Shown piece by piece: positions 9,531 through 18,281 of a stretch of 64,000 nt of DNA. Position 1 is the stretch's first letter; each line of letters begins with the position of its first letter. Below the pieces are notes generated by a model. The model was not told the origin of the DNA. It ran no database searches and saw only the letters and a program-made list of their open reading frames with translations. The position numbers and the translations under genes are program-made. This stretch comes from Oleispirillum sp963678075 (lineage in GTDB: Bacteria > Pseudomonadota > Alphaproteobacteria > Rhodospirillales > Rhodospirillaceae), in contig CAXXPK010000003.1 in the NCBI GenBank assembly GCA_963678075.2, positions 1 to 64,000 on the forward strand. Reading direction: 5' to 3'.

Positions 9531-10161
9531 TTCGGCGGGCCTCATCGATTTTCAGGATGACCGCGTTCGGGTCGGTGATGCTGGGAATTTTATCGACCCG
9601 CAGTGTCCAGGTTTTTTCCGCCTGCGTCAATTCCGCCTCGGCGTTCCGTCCCTTCGGAAACAGCAGAACGGTGCGGGAATGGCGGAAGCCCTGGGAAAGA
9701 ATTAGCAGATTCTCGACCGGGGCCAAGGCCCGCGCCGTCACCACATCGGCGGAAAGACCCGTTGCCGCCTCGATCCGCTGGGTATGAACCGTCGCCCCGA
9801 CCCCGCACAACCGTGCGGAGTCGCGCAGAAAAACCGCCTTCCGCGAATCGGATTCGATCAAATCCACTCGCCAGCGTCCGATCAGCCCCAGAATCAGCCC
9901 AGGAAAGCCCGCGCCGGAACCGATATCGACGATGGTTTTCGCTTCCGCCGGAATCAGCAGCACCAATTGCAGCGAATCAAGGACATGCCGTTGCCACAAA
10001 TCCGGCAGGGTCTTCGGGCCGATCAGGTTGATCGGCCTTTGCCCCTTTTCCAGATTCGCGGCAAACTTGGCGATGCGATCCGCCGCGACGGCATCGACGC
10101 CATGTTTCGGGTCTAGCGCCGCGCACTTGCCGATGATATCGTCGTGTTTCACGTGAAACAA
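9508..10161 (-). CDS. rsmG: 16S rRNA (guanine527-N7)-methyltransferase RsmG (GidB)
   Basis: A SAM-dependent methyltransferase of about 217 residues that modifies G527 of 16S rRNA. The SAM-binding motif VDIGSGAGFPGL is present, and the order rsmG-parA-parB is classic. The first codons are written by the parS site itself, giving (L)FHVKHDD. There is no ATG near the expected start: a TTG at 10159-10161 or the GTG at 10150-10152 inside parS must be used, or translation starts farther upstream. ParB bound at parS may thus affect expression of this operon; that last point is inference. Confidence 0.92.
   Translation of the reverse strand: MFHVKHDDIIGKCAALDPKHGVDAVAADRIAKFAANLEKGQRPINLIGPKTLPDLWQRHVLDSLQLVLLIPAEAKTIVDIGSGAGFPGLILGLIGRWRVDLIESDSRKAVFLRDSARLCGVGATVHTQRIEAATGLSADVVTARALAPVENLLILSQGFRHSRTVLLFPKGRNAEAELTQAEKTWTLRVDKIPSITDPNAVILKIDEARRNGSGPND
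10145..10160. other. parS: parS centromere site 1
   Basis: TGTTTCACGTGAAACA, an exact 16-bp match to the bacterial parS palindrome, the loading site for ParB. It overlaps the 5' end of rsmG, a common location. Together with site 2 at 13158 it supports an origin-proximal position. Confidence 0.96.
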
Positions 10162-10180
10162 TTCCAGAAAACCTCTCGTG

Positions 10181-10236
10181 GGCTCCGCCCGCCCCCGCAA
10201 GGGGTCTCGAACCCCTTGACCTTTTAACTTGTTTTC
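10181..10236 (+). repeat. Dispersed intergenic palindromic repeat, copy A
   Basis: A 56-base unit GGCTCCGCCC...CGCAAGGGG...CCCCTTG...AACTTGTTTTC. The central hairpin is GCAAGGGG / CCCCTTG. The same unit occurs at 44930-44986 and, in inverted and diverged form, at 10290-10340. Like REP-type elements it lies between genes on the same strand, here between the mnmG 3' end and rsmG. Confidence 0.7.
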
Positions 10237-10289
10237 CAGCGCGCGCCAAGGTCGCCTTATCGCTCCTCGCACAAAACCAGATTCGTGAA

Positions 10290-10340
10290 GGCAAAGGACC
10301 CCAAAGCCCTTTGCCGGGTTCAGGGACAGACCCCCTGGGC
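10290..10340 (-). repeat. Dispersed intergenic palindromic repeat, inverted copy C
   Basis: GGCAAAGG...CCCTTTGCC hairpin followed by GGGTTCAGGGACAGACCCCCTGG, which aligns with the reverse complement of the 44930 copy (GCAAGGGG...CCCCTTGCCGGGTCCAGGGC). It overlaps the last codons of mnmG, so the C-terminal tail GRTAQGVCP of that reading frame is written by the repeat. Confidence 0.5.
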
Positions 10341-12197
10341 CGTCCTTCCCCCTTTGATGTATCGCAATAACGCGGTAATCGCCGCCGGAGTAACGCCGGA
10401 AATCCGCGCCGCCGCCCCCAGGGTGGCGGGCCGCGCCGGTTTCAACTTGACCACCCCCTCGGTCGATAGACCCCCGATTTGTTCGTAGGGAACGTCTTCG
10501 GCCAAGACCAAGCTTTCGTCGTGGCGAAAGGCATCGATATCATGGCGCTGACGGTCCAGATATCCGGCATAGCGGGATTCAATGTCCAGCTGTTTGACAA
10601 CATCGACCCGGATATCCGCCAATTCCGGCCAAGCCGTCAAGACCTGGACACGACCGATTTCGGGATGGGCCAACAGTTCAAAGGCGGTGCGGTGCGCCCC
10701 GTCCCGGTTCAACGACCAGCCAAAGACCTCGGCCTGATTCGGCGTCACCGACAGCGCGGCAAAACGCGCGTGCGCCAGATCCAAGGCCTGTTTCTTTGCG
10801 GCAAAGGCCGCCGCCCGTTCCGTCCCAACGCATCCCCAGGCCCTTGTCGGTCAGACGCAAATCGGCGTTGTCGGCACGCAATCTTAACCGGCATTCGGAG
10901 CGGGAGGTAAACATGCGAGAGGGCTCGGTAATCCCCAAATTGACCAGATCGTCGATCATGACCCCTATATAGGCCTCGGCCCGATCCAACGTCACCGGCG
11001 CCACGCCCGCTGCCTGGCGCGCCGCGTTCAGTCCGGCGACCGGGCCCAGGGCGGCGGCTTCCTCGTATCCGGTGGTGCCGTTGATCTGCCCCGCCAGAAA
11101 CAAGCCACCGACGGCACGGGTTTCCAGACCTGGGCGCAAATTGCGCGGATCGACGAAATCGTATTCTGTGGCACAGCCGGGACGCAGAATGCTCACCTGC
11201 TCCAGCCCAGGGATGCTGCGGATCATCGCCTCCTGTGTGTCGGCGGGCAACGAGGTGGAAACCCCGTTGGGATAGACGGTATGGTCATCCAGACCCGCCG
11301 GCTCCAGGAAAACCTGATGGTTTTCGCGGAGTGTGAACCGCACCACCTTGTCCTCGATCGAAGGACAATAACGCGGGCCAATGCTGGTGATCTGCCCGGA
11401 ATAAAGGGGCGCGCGATCCAGATTGGCGCGAATCACCGCATGCGTCGCGGACGTCGTCGTGATGATGCCGCAAGCGATTTGCGGTGTCGTGATCTTTTCA
11501 GTCAGAAAAGAAAGTGGCACCGGCGGATCGTCGCCCCGCTGCATGTCCAATCCCGACCAGTCGATGGTTCGTCCGTCCAGGCGGGCGGACGTTCCGGTCT
11601 TCAAACGCCCCACATCCAGGCCCAAACGCACCAGAGCCGCCGACAGACCCAGGCAGGGTGCCTCGCCGACACGGCCGCCAGAGGTCTGATTCGGTCCAAC
11701 ATGCAGGACGCCGTTCAAAAGGGCCCCTACGGTCAACACCACGCACGGCGCCCGATGCGCCCTGCCGTCCGCCGAACACACCCCGACGATACGCAATCCA
11801 TCGGGCGCGGCCAGCAGATCCTCGACCGCCGCCGCGATCAGGGTCAGACTGTCCTGGGACTCCAGATCCTCGCGCGCCGCTTTACGGTAAAGCGCACGAT
11901 CGGCCTGGGCACGCGGCCCCTGTACCGCCGGCCCCTTGGACCGGTTAAGAACACGGAACTAGATCCCCGCGCGGTCGATCCAACGTCCCATGCGTCCGTC
12001 CAGGGCATCGATTTCGCGGACCAGATGCCCTTTCGCCAAACCTCCAATCGCCGGATTACAGGACATTTCGCCCAAACTTTCCAGGCGGCGGGTAATCAAC
12101 GCGGTCCGCGCACCGAAGCGGCGGCCGCCTCGCACCCGGCATGCCCGCCACCGACAACGATTACATCGAAATCATACGGATCGAACGTCACGGTCAT
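10320..12197 (-). pseudogene. mnmG: tRNA uridine 5-carboxymethylaminomethyl modification enzyme MnmG (GidA), inactivated
   Basis: MnmG is the FAD-dependent partner of MnmE that makes cmnm5/nm5 groups at wobble uridine 34 of several tRNAs. All parts are recognisable: the FAD motif VVGGGHAGCEAA at the start, SCNPAIGG-like and KGPAV regions, RPGCATEYDF and the C-terminal ISGVTPAAITALL. The frame is broken three times: a one-base shift near 12105, an amber TAG at 11959-11961 where the family has Gln (the context is RAGI-stop-FRVLN), and a shift near 10820 after GMRWDG. The start ATG at 12197 overlaps the mnmE stop (ATGA). The rest is conserved, so decay would be recent, but three lesions in one gene make sequencing error alone unlikely. 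Confidence 0.9.
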
Positions 12198-13120
12198 TTT
12201 CCGATACAAAACTCACCAAAAATTCGGTCTGGAACATCCTCGACATCGACCCGTCCGGTGATTCGCCCCAGATCGCGCACCGCCAAACGCACGTCTTCCG
12301 CCTGCAAGTCCTGATCTTGATTGGCCAGGGCGCGATCCAGCGCCGCGATCGCACCGGCCACGATGGCCCGGTGACGTTGCGCGGGTCAGAGGCGGAGCCT
12401 CCCCCGCCTGAACAGCGGCAACCGTTTGCAATCGGTCTTCCATCCGCCGGATCAAAGGCTCAAAACCCGCACCCGTCAAAGCCGATGCCGCGGCGGGCTC
12501 GACCGCGACCGGGGGTTCCTCCATCGAGGGCGGACCAAGGTCGGATTTGTTGATCACGACCAGCGTAGCCTTGTCAACCCACGTCCGGGGGGGGCGTTCG
12601 TGGCCGGCCAAGCCTCGGCCGAAAATACCGCCAACCGAATGTCGGCGTTGGCCACCGCGCGTTCGGCGCGGCGAATCCCCTCGGCCTCGATATCCTCGGG
12701 CGCGATGCGCAAACCCGCCGCGTCGGTGATCGACAGAGGGATTCCCCGCAAGACCAAAGCCACCGACACCCGATCCCGCGTCGTACCTGGAGTCGGGGAA
12801 AAGATCGCCACATCCCATCCAGCCAGGCGGTTGACCAGGCTGGGCTTGCCCGCGTTGGGGGGGCCGACCACCGCCACCGCCGCCGCCCGGCGGACACGAC
12901 AACCGATTCCAGCCAAACCGGCCAGGGCCGCCAAATCATCCCGCAACGACCGAATCATCGCCAAACCTCGGGCGAGGGTGTTTTCCGGCAGCTCATCGTC
13001 GGAAAAATCGATCAGCGCCTCGATAAAGGCCAGGGGGCCCGACAGTCGCAACACGGCCACCCCGGCACGACCCGGAGCAGTCGCCGGGGCAAAGATCGTC
13101 AAGGCATCGGTCCCGGTCAT
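12194..13120 (-). pseudogene. mnmE: tRNA modification GTPase MnmE (TrmE), deleted and frameshifted
   Basis: MnmE is the GTPase half of the MnmEG tRNA modification complex, normally about 440 residues. Here the start ATG (13118-13120, after AAGGAG) is followed by a normal opening, then AVLRLSGP joins directly to LAFIEALIDFSDDELPE at about 13036, removing roughly 110 residues of the tetrahydrofolate-binding domain in frame. The G domain has PNAGKPSL where the family has GKSSL (the Mg-binding Ser is Pro) and DAAGLR instead of DTAGLR. The frame then shifts near 12590-12600, before INKSDL, and again near 12380. The C-terminal EFCIGK with its catalytic-zone cysteine is still encoded. It cannot give a working enzyme. 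Confidence 0.92.
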
Positions 13121-13157
13121 CTCGCGGCGAGTCTCCTTGCTCGTTTCGGAACGGTGC

Positions 13158-13173
13158 CGTTTCACGTGAAACA
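13158..13173. other. parS: parS centromere site 2
   Basis: CGTTTCACGTGAAACA, 15 of 16 bases matching parS (the palindromic core GTTTCACGTGAAAC is perfect). It lies 38 bases upstream of the mnmE start, in the gap before divergent ogt, 3.0 kb from site 1 and about 4.7 kb from the probable origin. Confidence 0.92.
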
Positions 13174-13261
13174 AAAATCAAAGGCGATCAAATCGGCTCG
13201 ACCGCCTTCCCGGGGCCGCCATCCTGAAGCGAATCATCCCCGGAAACGAAGCCAACAAACC

Positions 13262-13738
13262 ATGACCGTCGAAACCCTTGTCCTGCCCTCGCCCTTCGGA
13301 CCCCTGACCCTGTTCGCGGACCAGGACCGGATCGTCGCCCTAGACTGGGGAAAAGGCGCGGTCATGCCGGGGGCCATGCCCGAGGTTCTGGTCGAGACCA
13401 AGACTCAGTTAGCCTCCTGTTTCGACGGTCGTTTGAAAGTCTTCGACCTGCCTCTGGCGCCACATGGCAGCTCATTTCAAATGCGGGTTTGGGGTTGTCT
13501 GCGCGATATTCCGTTCGGCAAGACCCAATCCTATGGCGACATCGCAAGGATGATCGGCAGCGCGCCACGCGCCATCGGCGGCGCCTGTGGCGCCAACCCG
13601 ATTCCGATTCTGGTCCCCTGCCGCCGCGTTTTGGGCAGCAACGGCGCGCTTGGTGGTTATTCCGGGGACGGCGGCATTGCCACAAAAGCGGCACTGTTGC
13701 GCCACGAAGGCGCCGTGTTTCCCGACATCGAGGCATGA
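13262..13738 (+). CDS. ogt: Methylated-DNA--protein-cysteine methyltransferase (Ogt/MGMT)
   Basis: A 158-residue suicide enzyme that removes alkyl groups from O6 of guanine onto its own cysteine. The DNA-binding and active-site domain is complete: FQMRVWGCLRDIPFGKTQSY, the helix with IARMIGSAPRA, GANPIPILVPCRRVL and the closing GGYSGDGGIATKAALLRHEG. The catalytic cysteine is present, but the usual PCHRV reads PCRRV, so the histidine of the Cys-His-Glu relay is Arg. Length is normal. It is convergent with rho, with a strong bidirectional terminator in between. Confidence 0.88.
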   Translation: MTVETLVLPSPFGPLTLFADQDRIVALDWGKGAVMPGAMPEVLVETKTQLASCFDGRLKVFDLPLAPHGSSFQMRVWGCLRDIPFGKTQSYGDIARMIGSAPRAIGGACGANPIPILVPCRRVLGSNGALGGYSGDGGIATKAALLRHEGAVFPDIEA

Positions 13739-13740
13739 AA

Positions 13741-13770
13741 AAACCCCCGGCGCGCAGGCCCCGGGGGTTT
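13741..13770. terminator. Bidirectional intrinsic terminator between ogt and rho
   Basis: A perfect 10-bp stem, AAACCCCCGG and CCGGGGGTTT, with a 10-base loop. It is preceded by A residues and followed by T residues, so U tracts form in both directions. It fits the 42-base gap between the convergent genes. Confidence 0.88.
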
Positions 13771-13780
13771 CCTTGAAAGC

Positions 13781-15040
13781 CTAGCTGTTCATCGAATCGA
13801 AGAAATCGTCGTTGTTCTTCGACATCCGCAGCTTGTCGAGCAAGAACTCCATGGCATCGACCACGCCCATCGGCATCAGGACGCGACGCAGCACCCACAT
13901 CTTTTGCAGAGCGCCGCGCTCGACCAGCAGTTCCTCCTTGCGGGTACCGGAACGGGTGATGTCGATACCCGGGAAGATCCGCTTGTCTGTAAGTTTGCGG
14001 TCGAGGATGATTTCCGAGTTGCCGGTTCCCTTGAACTCTTCGAAGATCACTTCATCCATGCGCGAGCCGGTATCTATCAGGGCGGTGGCGATGATGGTTA
14101 ACGACCCCCCTTCCTCGATGTTGCGGGCCGCACCGAAGAAACGCTTCGGACGCTGCAAGGCGTTGGCATCAACACCACCGGTCAACACCTTGCCCGAGCT
14201 GGGAACCACGGTGTTGTAGGCCCGTGCCAAACGGGTGATGGAATCGAGTAAAATCACCACGTCGCGCTTGTGTTCAACCAAACGCTTCGCCTTTTCGATG
14301 ACCATTTCAGCCACCTGTACATGGCGTGACGCCGGCTCGTCGAAGGTCGAGCTGACCACCTCGCCCTTGACCGAACGAGCCATGTCGGTGACTTCCTCGG
14401 GGCGTTCGTCGATCAGAAGGACGATCAGGTAGACGTCGGGATGATTGGCGGCGATCGCGTGCGCGATGTTCTGCAGCATCACCGTCTTACCGGTGCGCGG
14501 CGGCGCTACGATCAGGGCGCGTTGGCCCATCCCCAATGGCGCGATCAGATCGATCGCGCGCGTTGTGAATTCCTTGCTTTTCGGGGGATTTTCAACCTCT
14601 AAACGCAACCGACGCTCGGGATAAAGCGGCGTCAGATTGTCGAAGTTGATGCGGTGGCGGACTTCATCCGGCTCGGTAAAGTTGATCTTGTTGACCTTGA
14701 GCAAGGCAAAGTACCGCTCGCCCTCTTTCGGAGACCGAATTTCACCTTCGACGGTATCGCCGGTGCGCAGGCTAAAGCGCCGCACCTGGCTGGGCGACAC
14801 GTAAATGTCGTCCGGACCGGGCAGATAGTTCGCTTCGGGCGAGCGCAGGAAGCCGAAGCCATCCTGAAGGATTTCCAGAACGCCGTCGCCATAGATCGCC
14901 GTATCGTTTTCGGCCAGCTGTTTCAGAATGGCGAACATCATGTCCTGCTTGCGCAGGGTTGACGCGTTCTCGATTTTTAGGCCTTCGGCAAATTCCAGCA
15001 ATTCCGCCGGCGTTTTGCCTTTTAATTCTTGAAGGTGCAT
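13781..15040 (-). CDS. rho: Transcription termination factor Rho
   Basis: The 419-residue hexameric RNA helicase that ends transcription at rut sites. The start MHLQELKGKTPAELLEFAE is the normal alphaproteobacterial N-terminus. The RNA-binding cold-shock-like domain holds GVLEILQDGFGFLRS, the ATPase domain has Walker A APPRTGKT and Walker B VLLIDERPEEVTDM, and the Q and R loops follow. The stop is TAG. The gene is intact and lies in the usual place beside the heme genes and the origin. Confidence 0.97.
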   Translation of the reverse strand: MHLQELKGKTPAELLEFAEGLKIENASTLRKQDMMFAILKQLAENDTAIYGDGVLEILQDGFGFLRSPEANYLPGPDDIYVSPSQVRRFSLRTGDTVEGEIRSPKEGERYFALLKVNKINFTEPDEVRHRINFDNLTPLYPERRLRLEVENPPKSKEFTTRAIDLIAPLGMGQRALIVAPPRTGKTVMLQNIAHAIAANHPDVYLIVLLIDERPEEVTDMARSVKGEVVSSTFDEPASRHVQVAEMVIEKAKRLVEHKRDVVILLDSITRLARAYNTVVPSSGKVLTGGVDANALQRPKRFFGAARNIEEGGSLTIIATALIDTGSRMDEVIFEEFKGTGNSEIILDRKLTDKRIFPGIDITRSGTRKEELLVERGALQKMWVLRRVLMPMGVVDAMEFLLDKLRMSKNNDDFFDSMNS

Positions 15041-15253
15041 TGAAACCCCTGATGGCTTAAGCACAAAGCTAAAGACGCTTAAAGACCGGAGTGTTGAGAA
15101 ATCTCTCGTCCAGATCGAACGTGAGTCGATGCGAGAGAGTACGGAGAGGGAAAACGCAGGAACCTCGGCAGGCCGACCGACCGCATGCCAACAGATCGGT
15201 GGGTCGTTTACCCAATCAACTGCGAGAAGTCAAACACCAAAACCGTGCCGGTC
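15041..15253 (-). promoter_or_regulatory. rho leader region
   Basis: About 210 bases upstream of rho with no gene. A long leader is usual for rho, which is autoregulated by Rho-dependent attenuation in many bacteria. I see a modestly AT-rich stretch near 15055-15085 but no defined motif, so the regulatory role is inferred from position and from knowledge of rho. Confidence 0.35.
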
Positions 15254-15685
15254 CTAAAAAGGACGAACCACAACGAGAATGACTATACCGATAAATAATG
15301 CAATTGGAAATATCTTCAAGCGACGAAAACCCTTTCCCGAAAACGATGGGAAGCCATTCGACGACCGCCTCATCCAAAGCAGCAAACGGACGTGATACAG
15401 CAACAAAAGCCAGACCACGGCGAGTTTTGCGTGCAACTAAGGCTTGTCGAGATCTCCGTAGGAAAGAATCAGCAAAATACCACTGACCAGAACCAAGGCC
15501 GCCGCAGGATTGATCCATCGCAACATCAGGCGACGGCGTCGCGGTTCCCAAGCGGGGCCTTCAGGAGCATCGGCGGAAAGCGCCAGGATTTCCGTCAGAA
15601 CAACCAACCCACCGATCCAGCCTACCACCGAGACAACATGCGCCACCTTTAACCAAGCATATGATTCGTAAGGCAAATCCAACAT
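15254..15685 (-). pseudogene. hemJ: HemJ-like protoporphyrinogen IX oxidase with an in-frame amber codon
   Basis: A membrane protein of 143 codons related to HemJ, which oxidises protoporphyrinogen IX. It has four hydrophobic segments: WLKVAHVVSVVGWIGGLVVL near the start, one around ALVLVSGILLIL, one around LAVVWLLLLYHV, and the terminal FIGIVILVVVRPF. An amber TAG at 15437-15439 sits in KP-stop-LHAKL, where the family has a conserved Trp (WLHAKL), so a TGG-to-TAG change is likely. The remaining frame is undisturbed. The gene follows hemH by 2 bases and has its own terminal TAG. Without it the protoporphyrinogen oxidation step would need another enzyme (HemG, HemY or HemN-linked). A single-base sequencing error is also possible. 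Confidence 0.75.
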
Positions 15686-15687
15686 AA

Positions 15688-16743
15688 CTAAGACTCCATG
15701 GCGCAACGGCCACGTTCTGCGCCGCACGTCTTGCGGCAACCATCCCCGGTGAGGACCCAACCCTTTGGTCCTACGGGATAATCAACGGCAAAATCCACCA
15801 TATCCGCCAAGCCGCCGATGAAGTGCGCATCGCACTGCACCGTCGGCGCCCGCCGATAAACCGGAACTCCGGCGGTCTGTGCCAGGACACGATAGTCCAT
15901 ATCCAGTTCCACCAGGGTCTCGGAGTGTTCGGAAACGAAGGCGATCGGCACCACCACCAGGGATTTACCCTCGGCCCCCGCCGTGGAGATGATCTCCACG
16001 GTTTCGGGGCCGATCCAAACCTGCGGTCCGACCCGGCTTTGATAGGAAAGCACCCAGTCAAGACCTGGCAATCGCAAGGCCGCTACCACCGCATCGACGG
16101 AGGCCTCGACATGGGCCGGATAGGGATCGCCGGTATCGACGATCGACTTTGGTAGGCCATGGGCCGAAAAGACGACCCGCACCGCTCCAAGGTCCGGAAA
16201 GTCCACCAGCTCCTTTTCCACCCCCGCCGCCACCGCATGAATCCATCCCGACATCGTCGGATAACAGCACACAGCAACATGCGGACAGATTAATCCCAAG
16301 GAATCCGCGGCATTTCTCCAATCCGACAGGGAAGATCCCGTGGTGGTACTGGAATGCTGCGGATAAAGCGGCAAAATCACCACCCGATCCGGTGCCCAGG
16401 CCGCGACCTTGGCCACCACTTCGGGCGCCATGGGATGCCAATACCGCATGCAAACGAAACACCGGTATTCGATGTCGTCACGACGCAGGGAGAATCGCGA
16501 TTCCAAGGTTTGCGCCTGTTCGATGGTTTGTCCCAACAAGGGCGAAGACCCGCCGATTCTTCGGTAATTGGCCTTTGCCGTTGGCAGTCTGCGCCAGACG
16601 ATCAGGGAACCAAGCAACCAACGCAATGGCCGGGGCATCCGCAAAATCGCGGGATCGGCAAACAGGTTACGAAGAAACGGTGCCACCGCATCCTGGGAAT
16701 CGGGCCCACCAAGATTGCATAAAACGACGGCGACACGGGTCAT
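15688..16743 (-). CDS. hemH: Ferrochelatase
   Basis: A 351-residue enzyme that inserts Fe2+ into protoporphyrin IX, the last heme step. Conserved features: VVLCNLGGPDS at the N-terminus, PLYPQHSSTTTGS, the catalytic-region FSAHGLPKSIVDTGDPYP, SYQSRVGPQVWIGP and FVSEHSETLVELD. The C-terminal cysteine cluster GCRKTCGAERGRC suggests a [2Fe-2S] cluster as seen in some ferrochelatases. The ATG at 16741-16743 overlaps nothing; hemE ends 9 bases upstream. Part of the hemE-hemH-hemJ set, and intact. Confidence 0.95.
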   Translation of the reverse strand: MTRVAVVLCNLGGPDSQDAVAPFLRNLFADPAILRMPRPLRWLLGSLIVWRRLPTAKANYRRIGGSSPLLGQTIEQAQTLESRFSLRRDDIEYRCFVCMRYWHPMAPEVVAKVAAWAPDRVVILPLYPQHSSTTTGSSLSDWRNAADSLGLICPHVAVCCYPTMSGWIHAVAAGVEKELVDFPDLGAVRVVFSAHGLPKSIVDTGDPYPAHVEASVDAVVAALRLPGLDWVLSYQSRVGPQVWIGPETVEIISTAGAEGKSLVVVPIAFVSEHSETLVELDMDYRVLAQTAGVPVYRRAPTVQCDAHFIGGLADMVDFAVDYPVGPKGWVLTGDGCRKTCGAERGRCAMES

Positions 16744-16751
16744 CGGATGGT

Positions 16752-17786
16752 TCAATCCCGGTTACGAATCAATCGAATCAAAGCTTCGACATGTTGAGGT
16801 GGGGTATCGGGCAGAATGCCATGGCCAAGGTTAAAGATGAACCGTCCCCCGTTCCAGGCCTCCAAAATATCGCGGACCGCCCGTTCCATGGCGGAACCGC
16901 CAATCCTGAGGGTCGCGGGATCAAGATTGCCTTGAATCAGCGTTTGCTTTTGCAGGACATCACGACCCCAGGCCAATGGTACCGCGGAATCCAGCGCCAG
17001 ACCGTCGGCCCCCAGACGAGCCGCCAAGCCATCATACCGCGCCCCGGCACCCTGCGTAAAAACCAGGATGGGAACCGTTAGGCAGACCGCCTTAACCCGT
17101 GTCACGATCTGAGTCAGTGGAGCTTCGACCCAACGCTGAAAGCCCCATTCGTCGAAAACACCAGCCCAGGTATCGAAAATCTGCAAAACCTCGGCCCCGG
17201 CACGGACCTGCGCCAACAGATGCAAGACCACAGCCTCGACCAGGATATCGATCAACCGAGAAAAATCATCCGGCCGCGCGTAAGCCCAGTACTTCGCGAT
17301 CTCGAATTCCCGACTACTCTTGCCTTCCATCATATAGGTGGCGATGGTCCAGGGCGCACCGGAAAAGCCAATCAGGGCAACCTCTTTCGGCAGCTTCGCA
17401 CGCAATATAGAAACAGTCTCGTAAACCGGGGCCAGAAAAGTTTCCATCCGCCGCAGCGAAAGCGCGGCAAAATCGCCAGTCCCTTCCAGACGCATCAAAA
17501 CCGGGCCGACCCCTTCGTCAAAACGGATCATCTGCCCCAGACCGTCCGGAATCACCAGGATATCGGAAAACAAGATCGCCGCATCCAGATCGAACCGACG
17601 GATTGGCTGCAAAGCCACGTCAGCCGCCAATTTCGGCGAATAGCAAAGATCCAAGAACGACCCGGCTTCCGCCCGCACCGCACGATATTCCGCCAAATAC
17701 CGACCGGCCTGACGCATCAACCAAACGGGCGGACAATCCCGAGAAGGACCCGAAAAAGCCGACAATAAACGCTTTTTGGTGGGCAT
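16752..17786 (-). CDS. hemE: Uroporphyrinogen decarboxylase
   Basis: A cytoplasmic enzyme of about 344 residues converting uroporphyrinogen III to coproporphyrinogen III. The signature PPVWLMRQAGRYLAEYR is near the N-terminus, followed by AAILFSDILVIPDGLGQ, GFSGAPWTIATYM and GNLDP. The ATG at 17784-17786 starts MPTKKRLLSAF; a GTG 15 bases upstream (after AGGGAG) is another possible start and would add five residues. The gene points away from the origin region directly upstream, as in Caulobacter. Confidence 0.95.
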   Translation of the reverse strand: MPTKKRLLSAFSGPSRDCPPVWLMRQAGRYLAEYRAVRAEAGSFLDLCYSPKLAADVALQPIRRFDLDAAILFSDILVIPDGLGQMIRFDEGVGPVLMRLEGTGDFAALSLRRMETFLAPVYETVSILRAKLPKEVALIGFSGAPWTIATYMMEGKSSREFEIAKYWAYARPDDFSRLIDILVEAVVLHLLAQVRAGAEVLQIFDTWAGVFDEWGFQRWVEAPLTQIVTRVKAVCLTVPILVFTQGAGARYDGLAARLGADGLALDSAVPLAWGRDVLQKQTLIQGNLDPATLRIGGSAMERAVRDILEAWNGGRFIFNLGHGILPDTPPQHVEALIRLIRNRD

Positions 17787-17828
17787 GAGGGAAGAGGTCA
17801 CGAAGGAGACTCCCTGGGAGAAGGCCAA

Positions 17829-18281
17829 ATCCTACCTAAACTTAGAGTCTTTAGATTAAAAGGTAATGGTTGTAGTAGGTGGGGGAATAACGAGGATACA
17901 ACATCGTCCACGAAACCGTCCACCATGATGCACAAAAAGTGGGGATTCCGCAAAAAAGCGGGATAAATCGCCGGATAAATTTTCTAATTTGTTGATATAA
18001 AAAGGTAAAAACAAAAACCCACAACCCGAGAAATCCGGCGATAACACACTGTTCCGAAGAACCTTATCCCCATAATCCCCGAACACCAGCAAGGGCAGGA
18101 CCCCACGGGGAAAACCTTCGGCACGGTTTCCTTGGTTCGGGGATCGAATTTGGGGATTCGGGAAAGGTCGGATTCGATCCACAGGTTGTCCCCAGATTGT
18201 TCAAGGAAGTTATACAGGGTAACCTGAACGCCATTGCCGGAAACGAAACGGCGGATTTTGGGGAAAAGGCAGGACGACGGC
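17829..18281. other. oriC: Probable chromosomal replication origin (oriC) between hemE and ppsR
   Basis: A gene-free 450-base region between divergent hemE and ppsR, the site of the Caulobacter origin. It has an AT-rich core (about 17959-18017, including GGATAAAT twice and TTGATATAAAAAGG) that could unwind, and DnaA-box-like words: TTATCCCCA (18064-18072, one mismatch to TTATCCACA), TGATGCACA (17926-17934) and CGATCCACA (18175-18183), each one mismatch from the TGATCCACA form, plus TTGTCCCCA (18186-18194) and several ATCCCCA words on both strands. GANTC methylation sites occur at 17845, 17944, 18155 and 18171. Two parS sites lie within 8 kb. No perfect TTATCCACA box is seen. Confidence 0.78.
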
